A stretch of 64,000 nt of DNA, taken from Megascapheus bottae (lineage: Eukaryota > Chordata > Mammalia > Rodentia > Geomyidae). A program made the translations under genes and the position numbers. Below the pieces are notes generated by a model. It did not search any database. It worked only from the letters and a program-made list of their open reading frames with translations, and had not been told where the DNA came from. This document shows, one piece after another, positions 1 through 10,739 of this stretch (position 1 is its first letter; each line of letters begins with the position of its first letter). The stretch covers positions 11,516,501 through 11,580,500 of the forward strand of contig JANJXV010000013.1 in assembly GCA_024803745.1 (NCBI GenBank), written 5' to 3'.

Positions 1-334
1 AAAATCCTAACTTGAAGCTGAAACTTGGACAACATCCTAATAGGAACACATAAGGTGCTGAACACTTTGCTTTGCTTTGCTTTGCATAGTATCTGAGTCC
101 TGAAGATAAAAAGGCAACCCTCCTTGTCTTCACCTCTGGGTTGGCTTTTGGCTTGACTTTGGCTTGCAACCTTCTCCCACATATTTTCATCTCATTTCCT
201 AATGGAATATGGTGACTATTTCTTAGTCACCAAAGAAATAGTGCACTTTGCATTTCAATCACTCAGTAAATACTTGTCCATATCTATGGTAACAGGTACC
301 ACTTCTTTAGGCTTACCAACACAGGCAGAAATTT

Positions 335-485
335 CTCCCATTAACTCTAAGAGGTGATACCTATTAAAAACCCCTTTAATACATGAAAATAGTGAGCTAG
401 AATATCCAAGCAATTATTAACAATTCAATGTAGCTAAAGTAAAACAATGGGGATTTGAACTCCGACAGCTTAGATGCAGGATAAT
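335..485 (+). mobile_element. MIR SINE
   Basis: CTCTAAGAGGTGATACCTAT, a gapped 'ACATGAAAATAGTGAG' and GGGGATTTGAACTCCGACAG follow the MIR consensus. Confidence 0.65.
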
Positions 486-494
486 AAAGCTGTG

Positions 495-567
495 TATCTC
501 AGTCTGGCCTGGAATTCATGATCCTCTTGCTTCAGCTTCCTGAATGCTGGGATTACAGATACGTGAC
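495..567 (-). mobile_element. B1-like SINE fragment
   Basis: GTCTGGCCTGGAATTCATGA and CTTCCTGAATGCTGGGATTA match a reversed B1/7SL monomer. Confidence 0.6.
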
Positions 568-569
568 AT

Positions 570-1552
570 TATAAATGGCTGAATATTTGCTTTTAACCAC
601 TTTATTCTAGGATTTTGGCCTTTCACTTGCAAAATTTACATTAATTGGGGGTACTAATTTGTTTCTTACTGAAAACCCAAGTCTGCAAGTTTTAAAATGT
701 CCTCTCTAATAAGAACTACAATTTACATATTTCTGTTTTCTTGGAGTTCATTTTTTTGAATAGCTTATATCTAAGCTATGCTGGTCATTTTGATGCCAAC
801 AAAAATCAGAACAAATTCATTTTTCATATAACACATAATTCATTTCATAATGCTTAATCGTAAAAAATATAGTTAGAATTTATGTCCCACTCTCTCTGAA
901 CTAAGCACGAATATTTCATTTCAGCTGAGGTGCATTCTTTACATAGTTTCCCTCTGGTGGAGCTTTGGAAAAGGCTAATAACCTCATTATTAAGAAAAAA
1001 GGCTGAAGTGAATTTCCTAAAATGAAGAGAAAGGAAGAGATCAATGTTACAGAGGAGCTTAGTGTGGTAAGGTTCAGAATTGACACTTGGCTCCCAGACG
1101 CAGGAAGAAGAGAAAGAGATTATGATGTGTGTACCTTGCTGTCAGATCAAAGGAAACGGCAAGTATGAACTTGGCAGCTATCAGTGTCTTCAGTTACCCA
1201 GTAGCTGCACCGTGGTGACCAAAGAACTTTTTCTTCAGAGGCTCAGTAAACTGCACATGATAACACCAACACTTCTGAACATTTGCATAATAAAAGAGCT
1301 CTGTACTCTACAATAAAGTAGATAGATGGACATGTTATAAACATTTTAGTTTTTATCTGATGACTTATTCCTGGCAATGGTTTTCTAGTTTCAATTTAAA
1401 ATGGAAAAGAATGTCCAGTGAGATAAAAATAGTAAAATCAATTTATTATTTTTATATAAAAAGAGCACAGTGATTACAGCCAATTTAACACTGCATAGGA
1501 AGTTGATTAATAACAGATGATAGTTCTTTAAAAAATACAGAATGATGGGTCA
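570..1552. other. Unassigned intron
   Basis: No exon or repeat recognised. The 78-codon frame at 1080-1316 ends among AATAAA-like motifs but matches nothing I know. Confidence 0.5.
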
Positions 1553-1733
1553 TGAGCTTGGCCTAGTGGTATAGTGCTTGCCTAGCATGCACAAAGACCC
1601 GGGTTTGATTCCTCAGCACCACATACATAGAAAAAAAGCTGGAAGTGGTGCTGATGCTCAAGTGGTAGAGCTCTAGCCTTGAGAAAGTCCAAGGACAGTG
1701 CTCAGGCCCTGAGCTCAAACCTAGGACTGGCAA

Positions 1734-1764
<31 letters not shown>
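1553..1764 (+). mobile_element. IDL-Geo-type dimeric SINE with (AAAT)n tail
   Basis: The left monomer has tRNA-like box A (GGCCTAGTGGTAT) and box B (GGTTTGATTCC). The right monomer has CTCAAGTGGTAGAGCTCTAG. The tail is 7-8 units of AAAT. Confidence 0.85.
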
Positions 1765-1877
1765 AATGAACATATAAACAACAAACTACTCATTTTAAAA
1801 TACAAAAGGATAGCAATCTATCCCTTTTAAGACAAAATGAAAATCTCAGAGAACTATGCATTCTTTTCTATCTTAAG

Positions 1878-2124
1878 CTTTTTTTTTTTTTTCTTTCTGG
1901 TGCCAATTCTGGATCTTAAATTCAGGGCCTGGGAGCTGTCCCTGAGCTTTTGTGTTCAGGACTAGTACTCTACCACTTGAACCACAGCTCCACTTTCAGC
2001 TTTTTGTAGTCATTTGGAGATAAGAGTCTCACAAACTTTCCTGTCCAGGCTGTCTTTGAACTGTGATCCTCAGATCTCAGCTTTCTGAGTAGCTAGGATT
2101 ATAGATGAGACCCACCAGCACCAG
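1878..2124 (-). mobile_element. B1-Geo-type dimeric SINE
   Basis: A reversed copy: T-run, Geo monomer (CTCTACCACTTGAACCACAG), a linker TTGGAGATAAGAGTCTC, then the B1-like monomer (TCTGAGTAGCTAGGATTATA). Confidence 0.82.
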
Positions 2125-2370
2125 ATTCAATTACATCTTTATTTACATAAACATTACTATTTATACATGTCTATTTGAATACATATTTCTACACACACAT
2201 ATATGTGCATACAAATAGAAAAAGGGATGGATTAGTTTGGTAGTTAGGCAGGTGGATAGATGGAATGAATAGATAGAAAGATGTAAGCAAATTAATTATC
2301 AGTCTTAAGGAAGAAAGTATAATCATCTACGTAACTCATTCACTATTTATTCTTTCAGTAAAAATGTATT

Positions 2371-2730
2371 AGCCAGGGGCTGGTAGTTCTCACACGTTTT
2401 CCATATCTATCTACTTAAGAGGCTGAGATTGGGAGAATCACAACCTAGGCAGCAAAGTCTGCAAGACTCCTTCTCAACCAAGAGCTAGACACAATACAGC
2501 AGGCCTGTAATTCTAACTACAAAGGGAAGCCTAACATAGGAAGATTATACCCGGCATGTGTCTAAGAAAAGAAGCAAGACCTTATATCAAAAACAAAACA
2601 AAACAAAACAACACAAAGAAACAAAAAAGGCCTGAGGTGTGATTCAGTGGTAATAGTGCCTGCCTAGCAAGCATAAGGCCTTGAGTCCAAACCCCAATAC
2701 AGCAAAACAGAAACAAAACAAAGTAAAAGC
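2371..2730 (+). mobile_element. Older B1/ID composite SINE cluster
   Basis: A B1-like start (GGGGCTGGTAGTTCTCACAC) and GAGGCTGAGATTGGGAGAAT, then A-rich sequence, then an ID monomer (GTGCCTGCCTAGCAAGCATA). It resembles copies at 25619 and 48657, lacks the Geo monomer, and is probably an older family. Confidence 0.65.
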
Positions 2731-2945
2731 TACTGCACACCTGAAACATGCCCAGGGAGCTCACAAAGACCACAGTTGGGTCCAGGAAGTTGGAACCATG
2801 AAGTTTTAGAGCTACCACTAGTCAGCCGAACCGTCCCCTCCCGGCTGCCCACTTTCCTAGCTAGTCCATAGGAGGGTAATAAATAGACCAGAGGCAGTCC
2901 TTCTGCTGTATCTTGACTCCCCATTCATTCATTTTTGTTGCTGTT

Positions 2946-3126
2946 ATTGCTAGTCCTGGGGTTTGAACTCAGGGCCTGTGCACTGCTCTTGAATTTTTTC
3001 AAGGCTCTCCCCCTGAGCCACAGCACCACTTCCGGCCTTTTGTGTGTGTGTGGTATACCAAGATATCAAACCCAAGGCTTTGTGCATGCTAGACAAACAT
3101 TCTACCACTAGGCCACACTCCTGGTC
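2946..3126 (-). mobile_element. IDL-Geo-type SINE
   Basis: Reverse orientation: GTCCTGGGGTTTGAACTCAG at the 3' monomer and ACCACTAGGCCACACTCCTG at the 5' monomer end. Confidence 0.8.
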
Positions 3127-3530
3127 CTCTTATTCACTCCTTTAACTAGTCAGACACTTTTTATCATTGACTTTACAGTATGCGTGCTATGTTTATTGAG
3201 GCATTCCCACTCCACATCATCTATGAAGACTTATTGAGTCTCCTTGAGTGAAACAAACAAACCAACCCTGTTTTATATTCTTTTGTTGTTTCCAAAATTG
3301 ATATACATTATTTTTCAATTTAGAATTCCTTCTTTTCTTCCTTTGTTCTACTTAGCATTGCAAGTGTTATTCCTAACTAAAGTTACAATGTGATACTAGA
3401 CTAAGGACAGACAGATAGCTTAATGGAAGAGATTTCAGAGTCTAATAATAATGCTTAACTTACAGAAAATTAATGATTAAATATAATTCAATGATTAAAG
3501 AATATTATGGAATAATTTTCTTAACACATA

Positions 3531-4720
3531 TTTCTGGAACAAGTAGGTATCCACAAGATGAAAGATTGACCTTTTCTTTATACTAAATATGAAAATTAAT
3601 TCTCATGGATCACAGCCTAATGTAAGAGCTAAAACTACAGAGAATGAAACCTAAAAAGTGACTCTTCACAACCTTAACTTTCTTAAATACCAAAGCACAA
3701 ACAGAAAAGAAAAATTCAAATAAAACTAGGTATTATCAAACTGTAAGCCTTTGTGCTTCAAAGAACAACCTTTTGAACAAACAAAACAGTTATAAAACCA
3801 CTGATTTAAAAAGACTCAGATCCAGAATATATAAGGATTTCTTTGAATTAAATTATAAAGACATAATCCAATTTGAAAATGAACAAGGGATCTGAACTGA
3901 TATTATGCCAAAGAACATATAAAAATGGTCATAAGAATTTAACATCATTAGCTATCACAACAGATTCAAATCAATTCATAATGAAGCCAGGCAAGGTGAA
4001 GCAGACCAGTGTTACTTGACATGTGGAGGCAGGAGGATCATGAATCTGCCAAGAACCTATGCCTAAAGCAAAATAGAAGCAAAAGAGCTGGGATTATGGC
4101 TCAAGTGGTAGAAAACTTCCCTAGCATGCACAAAACCTGGGTTCCATCTTCAGTACTGGGGAGAGGGGAGAAGTCTGACAATCCCCTAAAACATCAAACA
4201 CAGTATATGGCCTAGCAGTTTACACAAATATGCCCACCAGACTTGTACACAAATATTTATAGGAGTATTATTCATAATAGCTATGAAGTGGAAACAACTC
4301 ACTTATTTATCAAGTCCTAATTACATTAAGTGGGATATATTCATATATATCTAATTGCCAACATGATTTGGCAATAAAAAGAAATGACATAGATGAATCT
4401 TTAAAAAAAAAGGACCAAAATTACAAAAGACCCAATTTCTTACAGCTGCATTACTATAAAAAGTTGAGAAAAGATAAATAAACAGAAACAGAACACAGTC
4501 TGGCAGACTGGTAGGTGCCTGTGGATGGAGGATGGTGGTGGGTCAGGACGGTTAGGAGAATGGCTACAATGCTTCTTTTTGAGGCAATGAAAATGTCCTA
4601 AAATCGATTATGGGTAAGTGCACTATTTGGTAAATAAATACACTAAAAGCCATTGAGTTTTATACTTTACATCAACGAAGTATATGACATTTTAATTATA
4701 TAACAATAAAGCTTTTTTTA
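3531..4720 (+). mobile_element. Old L1 3' region (split by a SINE at 3982-4160)
   Basis: The order of L1M landmarks is preserved: CTTTGTGCTTCAAAGAACAA, a diverged CCAGAATATATAAGGA, TTATTCATAATAGCTATGAA, TGGCAATAAAAAGAAATGA, then an A-rich end near 4715. It is 3' UTR-like with no open frame. Confidence 0.82.
3982..4160 (+). mobile_element. Older B1/ID composite SINE in an L1
   Basis: AGCCAGGCAAGGTGAAGCAG, GGCAGGAGGATCATGAATCT, then an ID part (GCTCAAGTGGTAGAAAACTT). Confidence 0.65.
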
Positions 4721-5052
4721 AAAAATATGAGCTTTCAGAATATTACTGGCAAATTTTGCAGGCATCAAGGGGAAAATGGCATTTTGGTTATTAAAACATC
4801 CTTGGAATTTGGATTCTTGATTACCCTAAGAATTACAAAAATAGAAATTCATTTTTTCCCTATGTGTCATATACATTGGACTGAATGCTAGAGAAATACA
4901 TGAGTTCAAGCTTCTGGGTTTAAGCTGGCATTAATCCCTTTTAAATAGCTATTCATTGTGGGATCCAAGAGAAAGACCAGGTCTATGGCAGAATAAATCT
5001 GTAATGAGAGGTAACTTTTACTTTCTATGAAGCCTTAAAAATAACTTGCAGA

Positions 5053-5250
5053 GGGCCGGGAGTTTGGCCTAGTGGTAGAGTGTGTGCCTAGCATGCACAA
5101 AGACCTGGGCTCAATTCCTTGGTATTACATACATAGAAAAGAAAACAGAAGTGGTGCTATGGCTCAAGTGATAGAGCACTAGCCTTGAGAAAGCCCAAGG
5201 ACAGTGCTCAGGCCCTGAGTACAAGCCCAGGACTGGCAAAAAAAAAAAAA
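5053..5250 (+). mobile_element. IDL-Geo-type SINE with target-site duplication
   Basis: Complete left and right monomers and an A tail, flanked by the 16-bp repeat AAAAATAACTTGCAGA (5037-5052 and 5251-5266). A young insertion. Confidence 0.9.
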
Positions 5251-5294
5251 AAAAATAACTTGCAGAAAGAAAAAAAAGGTAATGAGTACTCAGG

Positions 5295-5296
<2 letters not shown>

Positions 5297-5338
<42 letters not shown>
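5297..5338. repeat. (GT)n microsatellite
   Basis: About 21 uninterrupted GT units between two SINEs in opposite orientation. Confidence 0.95.
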
Positions 5339-5339
<1 letters not shown>

Positions 5340-5348
5340 GTGTTGTGT

Positions 5349-5510
5349 TCTATCAGTTTTGGGGCTTAAACTCAGGGTTTCATGCTCTTCTTTAGCTTTT
5401 TCATTCAAGGCTGGTGCTCTAACAATTGAACCACCCCTCTACCTTGGGCATTTTGCTGGCTACTCAGCCTTCTGAGTAGCTAAGATGAAAGGTGTGAGCC
5501 ATTGGTGCCC
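5349..5510 (-). mobile_element. B1-Geo-type SINE (internally deleted)
   Basis: TTTTGGGGCTTAAACTCAGG and TTCTGAGTAGCTAAGATGAA. The linker and half of the B1-like monomer are missing. The (GT)n just before it lies at its original tail. Confidence 0.75.
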
Positions 5511-6034
5511 AACTACATTAAAAAAGAAATCATGTTTAAAATTGGTTTATTACAGGGCATAATCTTAGAAGATGTTTCTCCAATTGTCTTTAGCAATTAA
5601 CAGCTTTGTCAACCTAAAGACATTAGCATAGGAGCAGCTGAATTTCTTATATCTAAAGATACACCTGGTTAGAAAACTTAACAGACTATGAGATGAGCTA
5701 TAGGAAAAAAGTATACCAAAGCCCTTACATTCAATGTGAATGCAATTATCATGATCATTTACAAAGTTTACCTTCAAAATACCAGTCCTCACTAAGTGTT
5801 TGAGCTTTTAAAAAAAGAGTGAAGAGGCCTGGCTTAAGAAATACCAAAAGCGACAGGGAAGCATCCTCGCAGGGCTGCTGGCCTTCTGACTTTATACTTC
5901 GTAGCAATACTGGAATTCAAACTGGCAGGTCTCATATAATGTTTCCACAGTTGGGTAAGTGACACATGTGACTTCATTTATCATATGAACAATTGAACAC
6001 TTTGCTAGGAAAGCTATGGCCATACTGTCTAAGC
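5511..6034. other. Unassigned intron
   Basis: No exon, repeat family or motif recognised. Confidence 0.5.
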
Positions 6035-7215
6035 CAACAGTTCTCAAACTTTTTGGTTTCAAGATTCCTTTACACTCTTAAAATCATTGAGGATTCCAAA
6101 GAGCTTTTGTTTAAGTGGGTCAAAAGTATCTTAACATACCAGAATAGGAATTACACCAAGAGAGAAATGAAGAAAGCTTGGAAATTTATCCACTGGTTTA
6201 AAAATAACAATTGAAACTTATTATTTGTTAATATAAATATTTCTAATGAAAACAAAGCATGTTTCCCAAAGAGAAATTTAGTGAGATGAGTGACATTGTT
6301 TTATATTTTTGCAAGTCTCTTGTAATGTCTAGGCTTAATAGAAAACAGCTGGAGCCTCATATTTTCTTCTGCATTCGTGTTGTTTCGTAAGAAAATCCAG
6401 CCTTATACAGATATATTGTTGGAAAATGAAGTTGTTGCTTAATAGCCTTTTCAGATAATTGCAGACTTTCTTTTGATAGTATGCCTATATTCATCAAGTA
6501 ATAACTGTTAAAGTAGCAGTGCATTATCTGAAACTCTATCAAAAGTTTTTCACACTATACTATATTGAAACTCATTAGTTTTTCTGGCAATCTGAAGGGA
6601 TCTTTATCATAGTAATATATACTAGTGGTTACAAAACTACTGGCTCACTTGAGTTATATCTTTATATTTAAGTGTTGATATACTATATTATTATAAAATA
6701 TTTAAACACACATGTGTTAAAATCACTATTAATCTTATCAAAAACATCTGGAAGGACTGGGAAACTGTCGATCTCTTGGCAGATACAAGTGTACTGAAAT
6801 TCCAGTTTCAATGAAAAATCTTAAATATTTTATGATCAGTTAATTGACTTGAAGAGACAGGCTCACTTCATTCATTTCTGAGAAGATTTTGCCAAATTCC
6901 AAAGTCTGAATCATTTGTCAGCCATTCTTTCAAGCAAAGACAATTCTTCCCAAGAAAGGAGCTAGTTCAGGTAGCAGCTCAACCACACAAATGCCTTTCC
7001 AGTATGTAGTGTGTGCAAGTAGGAAGGCTAGACATGCCAAATAGTAAAAAAGCCGTGTATTAAAGGACCAAGATTTAATATAATCAATACATTTCTCTGC
7101 TTCATCATGGACATTCTTTAGCAAAATCGGCTGTTCTTTTCTTTTTTTTTTTTTTATCCATGAGTGTATGGTGCAGGAGACAATACTATTACTATTAGAA
7201 GACAAATACATTGCG
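6035..7215 (-). mobile_element. Old hAT DNA transposon with transposase remnant
   Basis: The plus-strand edge near 6035 reads CAACAGTTCTCAAACTTTTT, like a Charlie-type hAT terminal repeat, followed by CCTTTACACTCTTAAAA as in mammal-wide copies. On the minus strand about 7210-6840 gives transposase-like peptides (VHDEAEKCIDYIKS, NTRLF, then EMNEVSLSLQ in another frame). These resemble the hAT family that gave rise to ZBED5/FAM200/SCAND3-type genes. Stops and an A-run break the frame. The exact family and the far end are uncertain. Confidence 0.7.
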
Positions 7216-7321
7216 AACAGTCTTTCTCTGCTTTGTTTTATTCAAAAGGCTGGTGATTTTAGCCACATGTATCATCATGCAAATGTCTGTACCATGAAGC
7301 GGGCAAGAATGTCTCAGTAAG

Positions 7322-7519
7322 GGCCGGGAGTTTGGCCTAGTGGTTAAAGTGCTTGCCTAGCATGCATGAAGACCCGGGTTCGATTCCTCGGTACCACATA
7401 TAGAAAAAAGCCAGAAGTGGTGCTGAGGCTCAAGTGGTAGAGCTCTAGCCTTGAGAAAGTCCAAGGACAGTGCTCAGGCCCTGAGCTCAAGCCCAGGACT
7501 GGCAAAAAAAAAAAAAAAA
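7322..7519 (+). mobile_element. IDL-Geo-type SINE with target-site duplication
   Basis: Close to the local consensus (GGCCGGGAGTTTGGCCTAGT, box B GGTTCGATTCC). A 17-bp repeat AAGAATGTCTCAGTAAG flanks it (7305-7321 and 7520-7536). Confidence 0.92.
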
Positions 7520-7599
7520 AAGAATGTCTCAGTAAGACTGAAAATATCCCTGCCCTCCAAAACCCCTTGAGGGGCTGGGGATCCCCCAGAGAAACAGGG

Positions 7600-7680
7600 A
7601 CAAGATCTCACTAAGAGTAAAGCTGGCCTCAGACTTATGATCAAGGAGCTGGGATTATAGGCCTGTACTACTGGCTCCCT
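7600..7680 (-). mobile_element. B1-like fragment
   Basis: GCTGGCCTCAGACTTATGAT and GGAGCTGGGATTATAGGCCT. Confidence 0.5.
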
Positions 7681-7691
7681 AATATCACTGC

Positions 7692-7801
7692 TTGCTTGCT
7701 TTTCTCTCTCTCTCTATATATATATTCTTTTTCTTTTCTCTCTTTCTTTCTCTCTCTCCCTCCATCCTTCCCTCCCTTCCTTCTTTCCTTCCTTCCTTCT
7801 C
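7692..7801. repeat. Pyrimidine-rich tract with (TA)n
   Basis: TTGC and TC repeats, a short TATATATA run, then TTTC/CCTT units. The strand-wide purine/pyrimidine bias gives a false Leu/Phe/Ser-rich frame. Confidence 0.8.
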
Positions 7802-8059
7802 TTTTGGAAAGAGGTGGAAAGGATAGGTCAATGGCAAAGCACTTATCTAGATTTGTTTTAGGTCTTGATTTTATTCACTCAGTACAAAAAAAAAAGAGAG
7901 AAAAGACAGATTATTGCTGCAGCATGCTTATGGGATACAAACATACAATAAACAGTGAAAATAATGCTACATTTTGGTAGTTAAGTTCTGTGTTGCAAAT
8001 TAATTAAATGATAGAATAGGAAGTAATTAAAGAGGCACTACTTTAGAAAGAGTTGTCAA

Positions 8060-8405
8060 ATATGACTTATTGAGGAAGTGACTGTTGAGCTAAGCCATGG
8101 ACAATGACAAAGAACCAGGCATGCAAGGAACCAGGAAACAGATCATTTCCAAAGACCATGGGAATAGCAAGACCAAAGTCCATGAGGAAAGGGCTTGTGT
8201 TCAGGTAACAGAAGGAGCACTGTAATTGAAGTAGCCAGGTCAGTAGTAGCCAGAGAGCATTCTATATACTGCTTAGTGATCATAGAATAGAGTCTTAATT
8301 TTTATTCTAAGTGCAGAGTTTGAAAGAATTACTTAAGAATGATTTAGCCAATGATAGGCAGGAAAGTAGTATGGGTTGAGGTTATCGAAGTTACTGGCTG
8401 CTCCA
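8060..8405 (-). mobile_element. L2 3' end remnant
   Basis: TTGAGGAAGTGACTGTTGAG, AACCAGGCATGCAAGGAACC and GGGAATAGCAAGACCAAAG follow the reverse of the L2 3' end, continuing to TTTTTATTCTAAGTGCAGAG. Confidence 0.75.
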
Positions 8406-8561
8406 ATAACCTGTAGAATTTAGCTGAATTATGAGTGAGTCAACAGGCTATTTCAGAAGATCAGACGAAGACTGAAGGTGGCCTGGGTCCTTTGCCTCAT
8501 TCTCTATCCTGTCACAACCTAACTCAGTGAACACAACTCGTCGTAGGTGCTCAACAAATCA

Positions 8562-8768
8562 CTTTTTTTTTTTGCTAGTTCTGGGGCTTGAACTCAGGGC
8601 CTGGGCACTGTCCTTGAAAACTTTTTGCTCAAGGTTAGTGGTTAGCGCCCTGCCACTTGAGCCACAGCACTACTTCCAGATTTTTCTGAAGTATGTAGTA
8701 CCAAGGAATCAAACCCAGGGCTTCGTGCATGCCAGGTGAGCTCTCTAACCTAAGAGGGTTGCACTAGG
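8562..8768 (-). mobile_element. IDL-Geo-type SINE
   Basis: A T-run start, then CTGGGGCTTGAACTCAGGGC and ACCAAGGAATCAAACCCAGG. The 5' end is diverged. Confidence 0.8.
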
Positions 8769-8795
8769 ATACATTCTCACCCCAAACCAAATTAA

Positions 8796-8989
8796 ATTTT
8801 TTTTTTGCCAGCTCTGGGGCCTGAACTCAGAGCCTGAGCACTGTCCTTGGGCTTTCTTCAAGGCTAGAGCTATACCATTTGAGCCACAGCGCCACTTCTG
8901 GCCTTTTCTATGTATGTGGTACTAAGGAATCAAACCTGGCTCTTTGTGCATGCTTGGCAAGCACTTGTACCTCTAGGCCAAACTCCTGA
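8796..8989 (-). mobile_element. IDL-Geo-type SINE with target-site duplication
   Basis: A second reversed copy right after the previous one, flanked by CCCAAACCAAATTAA (8781-8795 and 8990-9004). Confidence 0.88.
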
Positions 8990-9061
8990 CCCAAACCAAA
9001 TTAATTTGAAGAAAGAAATTTAACTGTTAGAAAATTTAACTTTCATTGTGTATATTTAAGA

Positions 9062-9110
9062 TATACATATATATATATATATATATGGATGCATGTGTGT
9101 CCATATATAT
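9062..9110. repeat. (AT)n with an inverted repeat
   Basis: An AT run, then 11-nt arms at 9079-9089 and 9100-9110 around a 10-nt spacer. Confidence 0.85.
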
Positions 9111-9117
9111 AACTTAC

Positions 9118-9263
9118 TATTTTCTCCCATAATACTAGAGTTGGCACTCAGAACCACAAGCATAATACCACTTGAGCCATGCCTCTAGCCTTTTATGACT
9201 ATTTTTTTTATAAGTCTCATGCTTTTTGTTCAGAGCTGGTTTCAGACCACAAACCTCAGCCAC

Positions 9264-9265
<2 letters not shown>
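9118..9265 (-). mobile_element. Diverged B1-Geo-type SINE
   Basis: ATACCACTTGAGCCATGCCT and AGTCTCATGCTTTTTGTTCA. A (CA)n tract replaces its end. Confidence 0.6.

Positions 9266-9310
<45 letters not shown>
9266..9310. repeat. (CA)n microsatellite
   Basis: About 22 CA units at the edge of a diverged SINE. Confidence 0.95.
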
Positions 9311-9312
<2 letters not shown>

Positions 9313-9569
9313 AGAAGAATGATCACAATAGACAAACAAATGAACCCACCTATCATCCTTTTCTTGGGTGATAAACCTACTCAATACAATTTCAGTATTG
9401 ACTGAATACCATATTATTGACTATAATCATCATGCTGTATATTACATCTCTAGACATCCTACCTCACTTCCAATTTGCGCTCTTTGACTTACTTGTCCAT
9501 TTTTTCTCTTCCTCACCATCTTGGTAACTATTGTTAAAACTCTATTTCTACTTACTTGACTTTTATTTT

Positions 9570-9665
9570 GAGACATCATTTCATTACTTAGCATAGGCTG
9601 GCCTTGAACTCATGATGCAGCTCAGCATCATGGTCGGATTGCAAGTGTACATCCATACCTTGCAA
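9570..9665 (-). mobile_element. B1-like fragment
   Basis: GCATAGGCTGGCCTTGAACT followed by a diverged end. Confidence 0.5.
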
Positions 9666-9683
9666 TAATATGCTGTATTCTAG

Positions 9684-9896
9684 ACGCCGGGAGTTTGGCC
9701 TAGCAGTAGAGGGCTTGCCTAGCATGCACAAAGACCTGGGTTTCATTGCTCAGTACCACATAATAGATAAAAGCTGGAAGTGGTGCTGTGGCTCAAGTGG
9801 TAGAGCTCTAGCCTTGAGAAAGTCCAAGGACAGTACTCAGGCCCTGAGTTCAAGGCCCAGAACTGGCCAAAAAACCAACAAAAAAGAAAAAAAGTG
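9684..9896 (+). mobile_element. IDL-Geo-type SINE followed by (AAT)n
   Basis: Both monomers are present (CGGGAGTTTGGCCTAGCAGT and CTCAAGTGGTAGAGCTCTAG). The tail grades into the AAT microsatellite at 9898. Confidence 0.85.
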
Positions 9897-9897
9897 A

Positions 9898-9930
9898 AAT
9901 AATAATAATAATAGTAATAATAATAGTAAC

Positions 9931-9960
<30 letters not shown>
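9898..9960. repeat. (AAT)n microsatellite
   Basis: About 21 units with a few G and C interruptions, grown from the tail of the SINE at 9684. Confidence 0.95.
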
Positions 9961-9961
<1 letters not shown>

Positions 9962-9997
9962 TGTTGTATTCTATGTGCCACTGAGCTACATTCCAAC

Positions 9998-10115
9998 CTT
10001 AAACCTTTTCTGTACTAGAAGAGGGGCTTGAACTTAGGGTCTGGAGGTTTTTCTTAGCTTTTTTGCTCAAAGCTAGTACTCTACTACTTAAGCCACAGCT
10101 CTAATTCTCTCTTTC
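9998..10115 (-). mobile_element. Geo monomer fragment
   Basis: GAGGGGCTTGAACTTAGGGT and CTCTACTACTTAAGCCACAG, reversed. Confidence 0.65.
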
Positions 10116-10149
10116 TCCCTCTCTCTCTCACACACAAAGATTCTGGGTG

Positions 10150-10432
10150 GTGGTTTTTGTTTTTTCTTTGTTTTATTCTCCTTGAGGGAAGGAAGAGCAT
10201 GAGGGGGTGCAGAAAAGGAAGAAGGAAGGGTGAGCACATGCAATAATGTTATTCAGTGTACACTATATGGAAAATGAACTATCTAACTGTGGGCAGGGAT
10301 GGGAGGGGGAAACTGAGAGAAAGTGAAGGAGTGACATTGTCCAAGAAAGAAATGTACTCATTACCTGACTTATAAAATGGTAACCTCTCTGTATATCTTA
10401 ATGATAACAATAAAATTATACTAAAAAAAGAA
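10150..10432 (+). mobile_element. L1 3' UTR (purine-rich) end
   Basis: A G-rich stretch (GGGATGGGAGGGGGAAACTG) is followed by ATGTACTCATTACCTGACTT and ends AATAAAATTATAC. The same tail occurs elsewhere in the window (18931, 35280/38713, 55735), which defines one L1 lineage. Confidence 0.7.
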
Positions 10433-10458
10433 GAGAGTCTTTTAAGAGAGATAATAAA

Positions 10459-10738
10459 AGCTGGGCTCAGTGCTCATGTCTATAATCATAGCTACTCAGG
10501 ATGCTGAGATCTGAGGATCAAGGTGCAAAGCCAGCTAGGGCACAAAAGGACCTGAGACTCTTATCTCCAATTAACCTCCAAAAATGGGAAGTGGGGCTTG
10601 GCTCAAGGATAGGGTGGTAGCCTTGAGCTGAAGAGTTCAGGGACAACACCCAGGCCCAGGGGTAGAGTGGTAGCTTTGACCTCAGAGACAGCACCCAGGC
10701 TAAATTTAAGCCCCATGACTTACAAAAAAAAAAAAAAA
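10459..10738 (+). mobile_element. B1-Geo-type SINE with a duplicated segment
   Basis: The B1-like monomer is followed by the Geo monomer, in which about 40 bp (GGGTGGTAGCCTTGAGC... to ...ACCCAGGC) occur twice in a diverged form at 10610-10698. Confidence 0.8.
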
Positions 10739-10739
10739 G

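Noticed and set aside
1080..1316. Processed pseudogene ending in AATAAA-like motifs
   Set aside because: No poly(A) tail, no flanking duplication and no recognisable protein.
7322..7400. tRNA gene
   Set aside because: Box A and box B are visible, but they belong to the left monomer of a SINE present many times here. There is no full cloverleaf.
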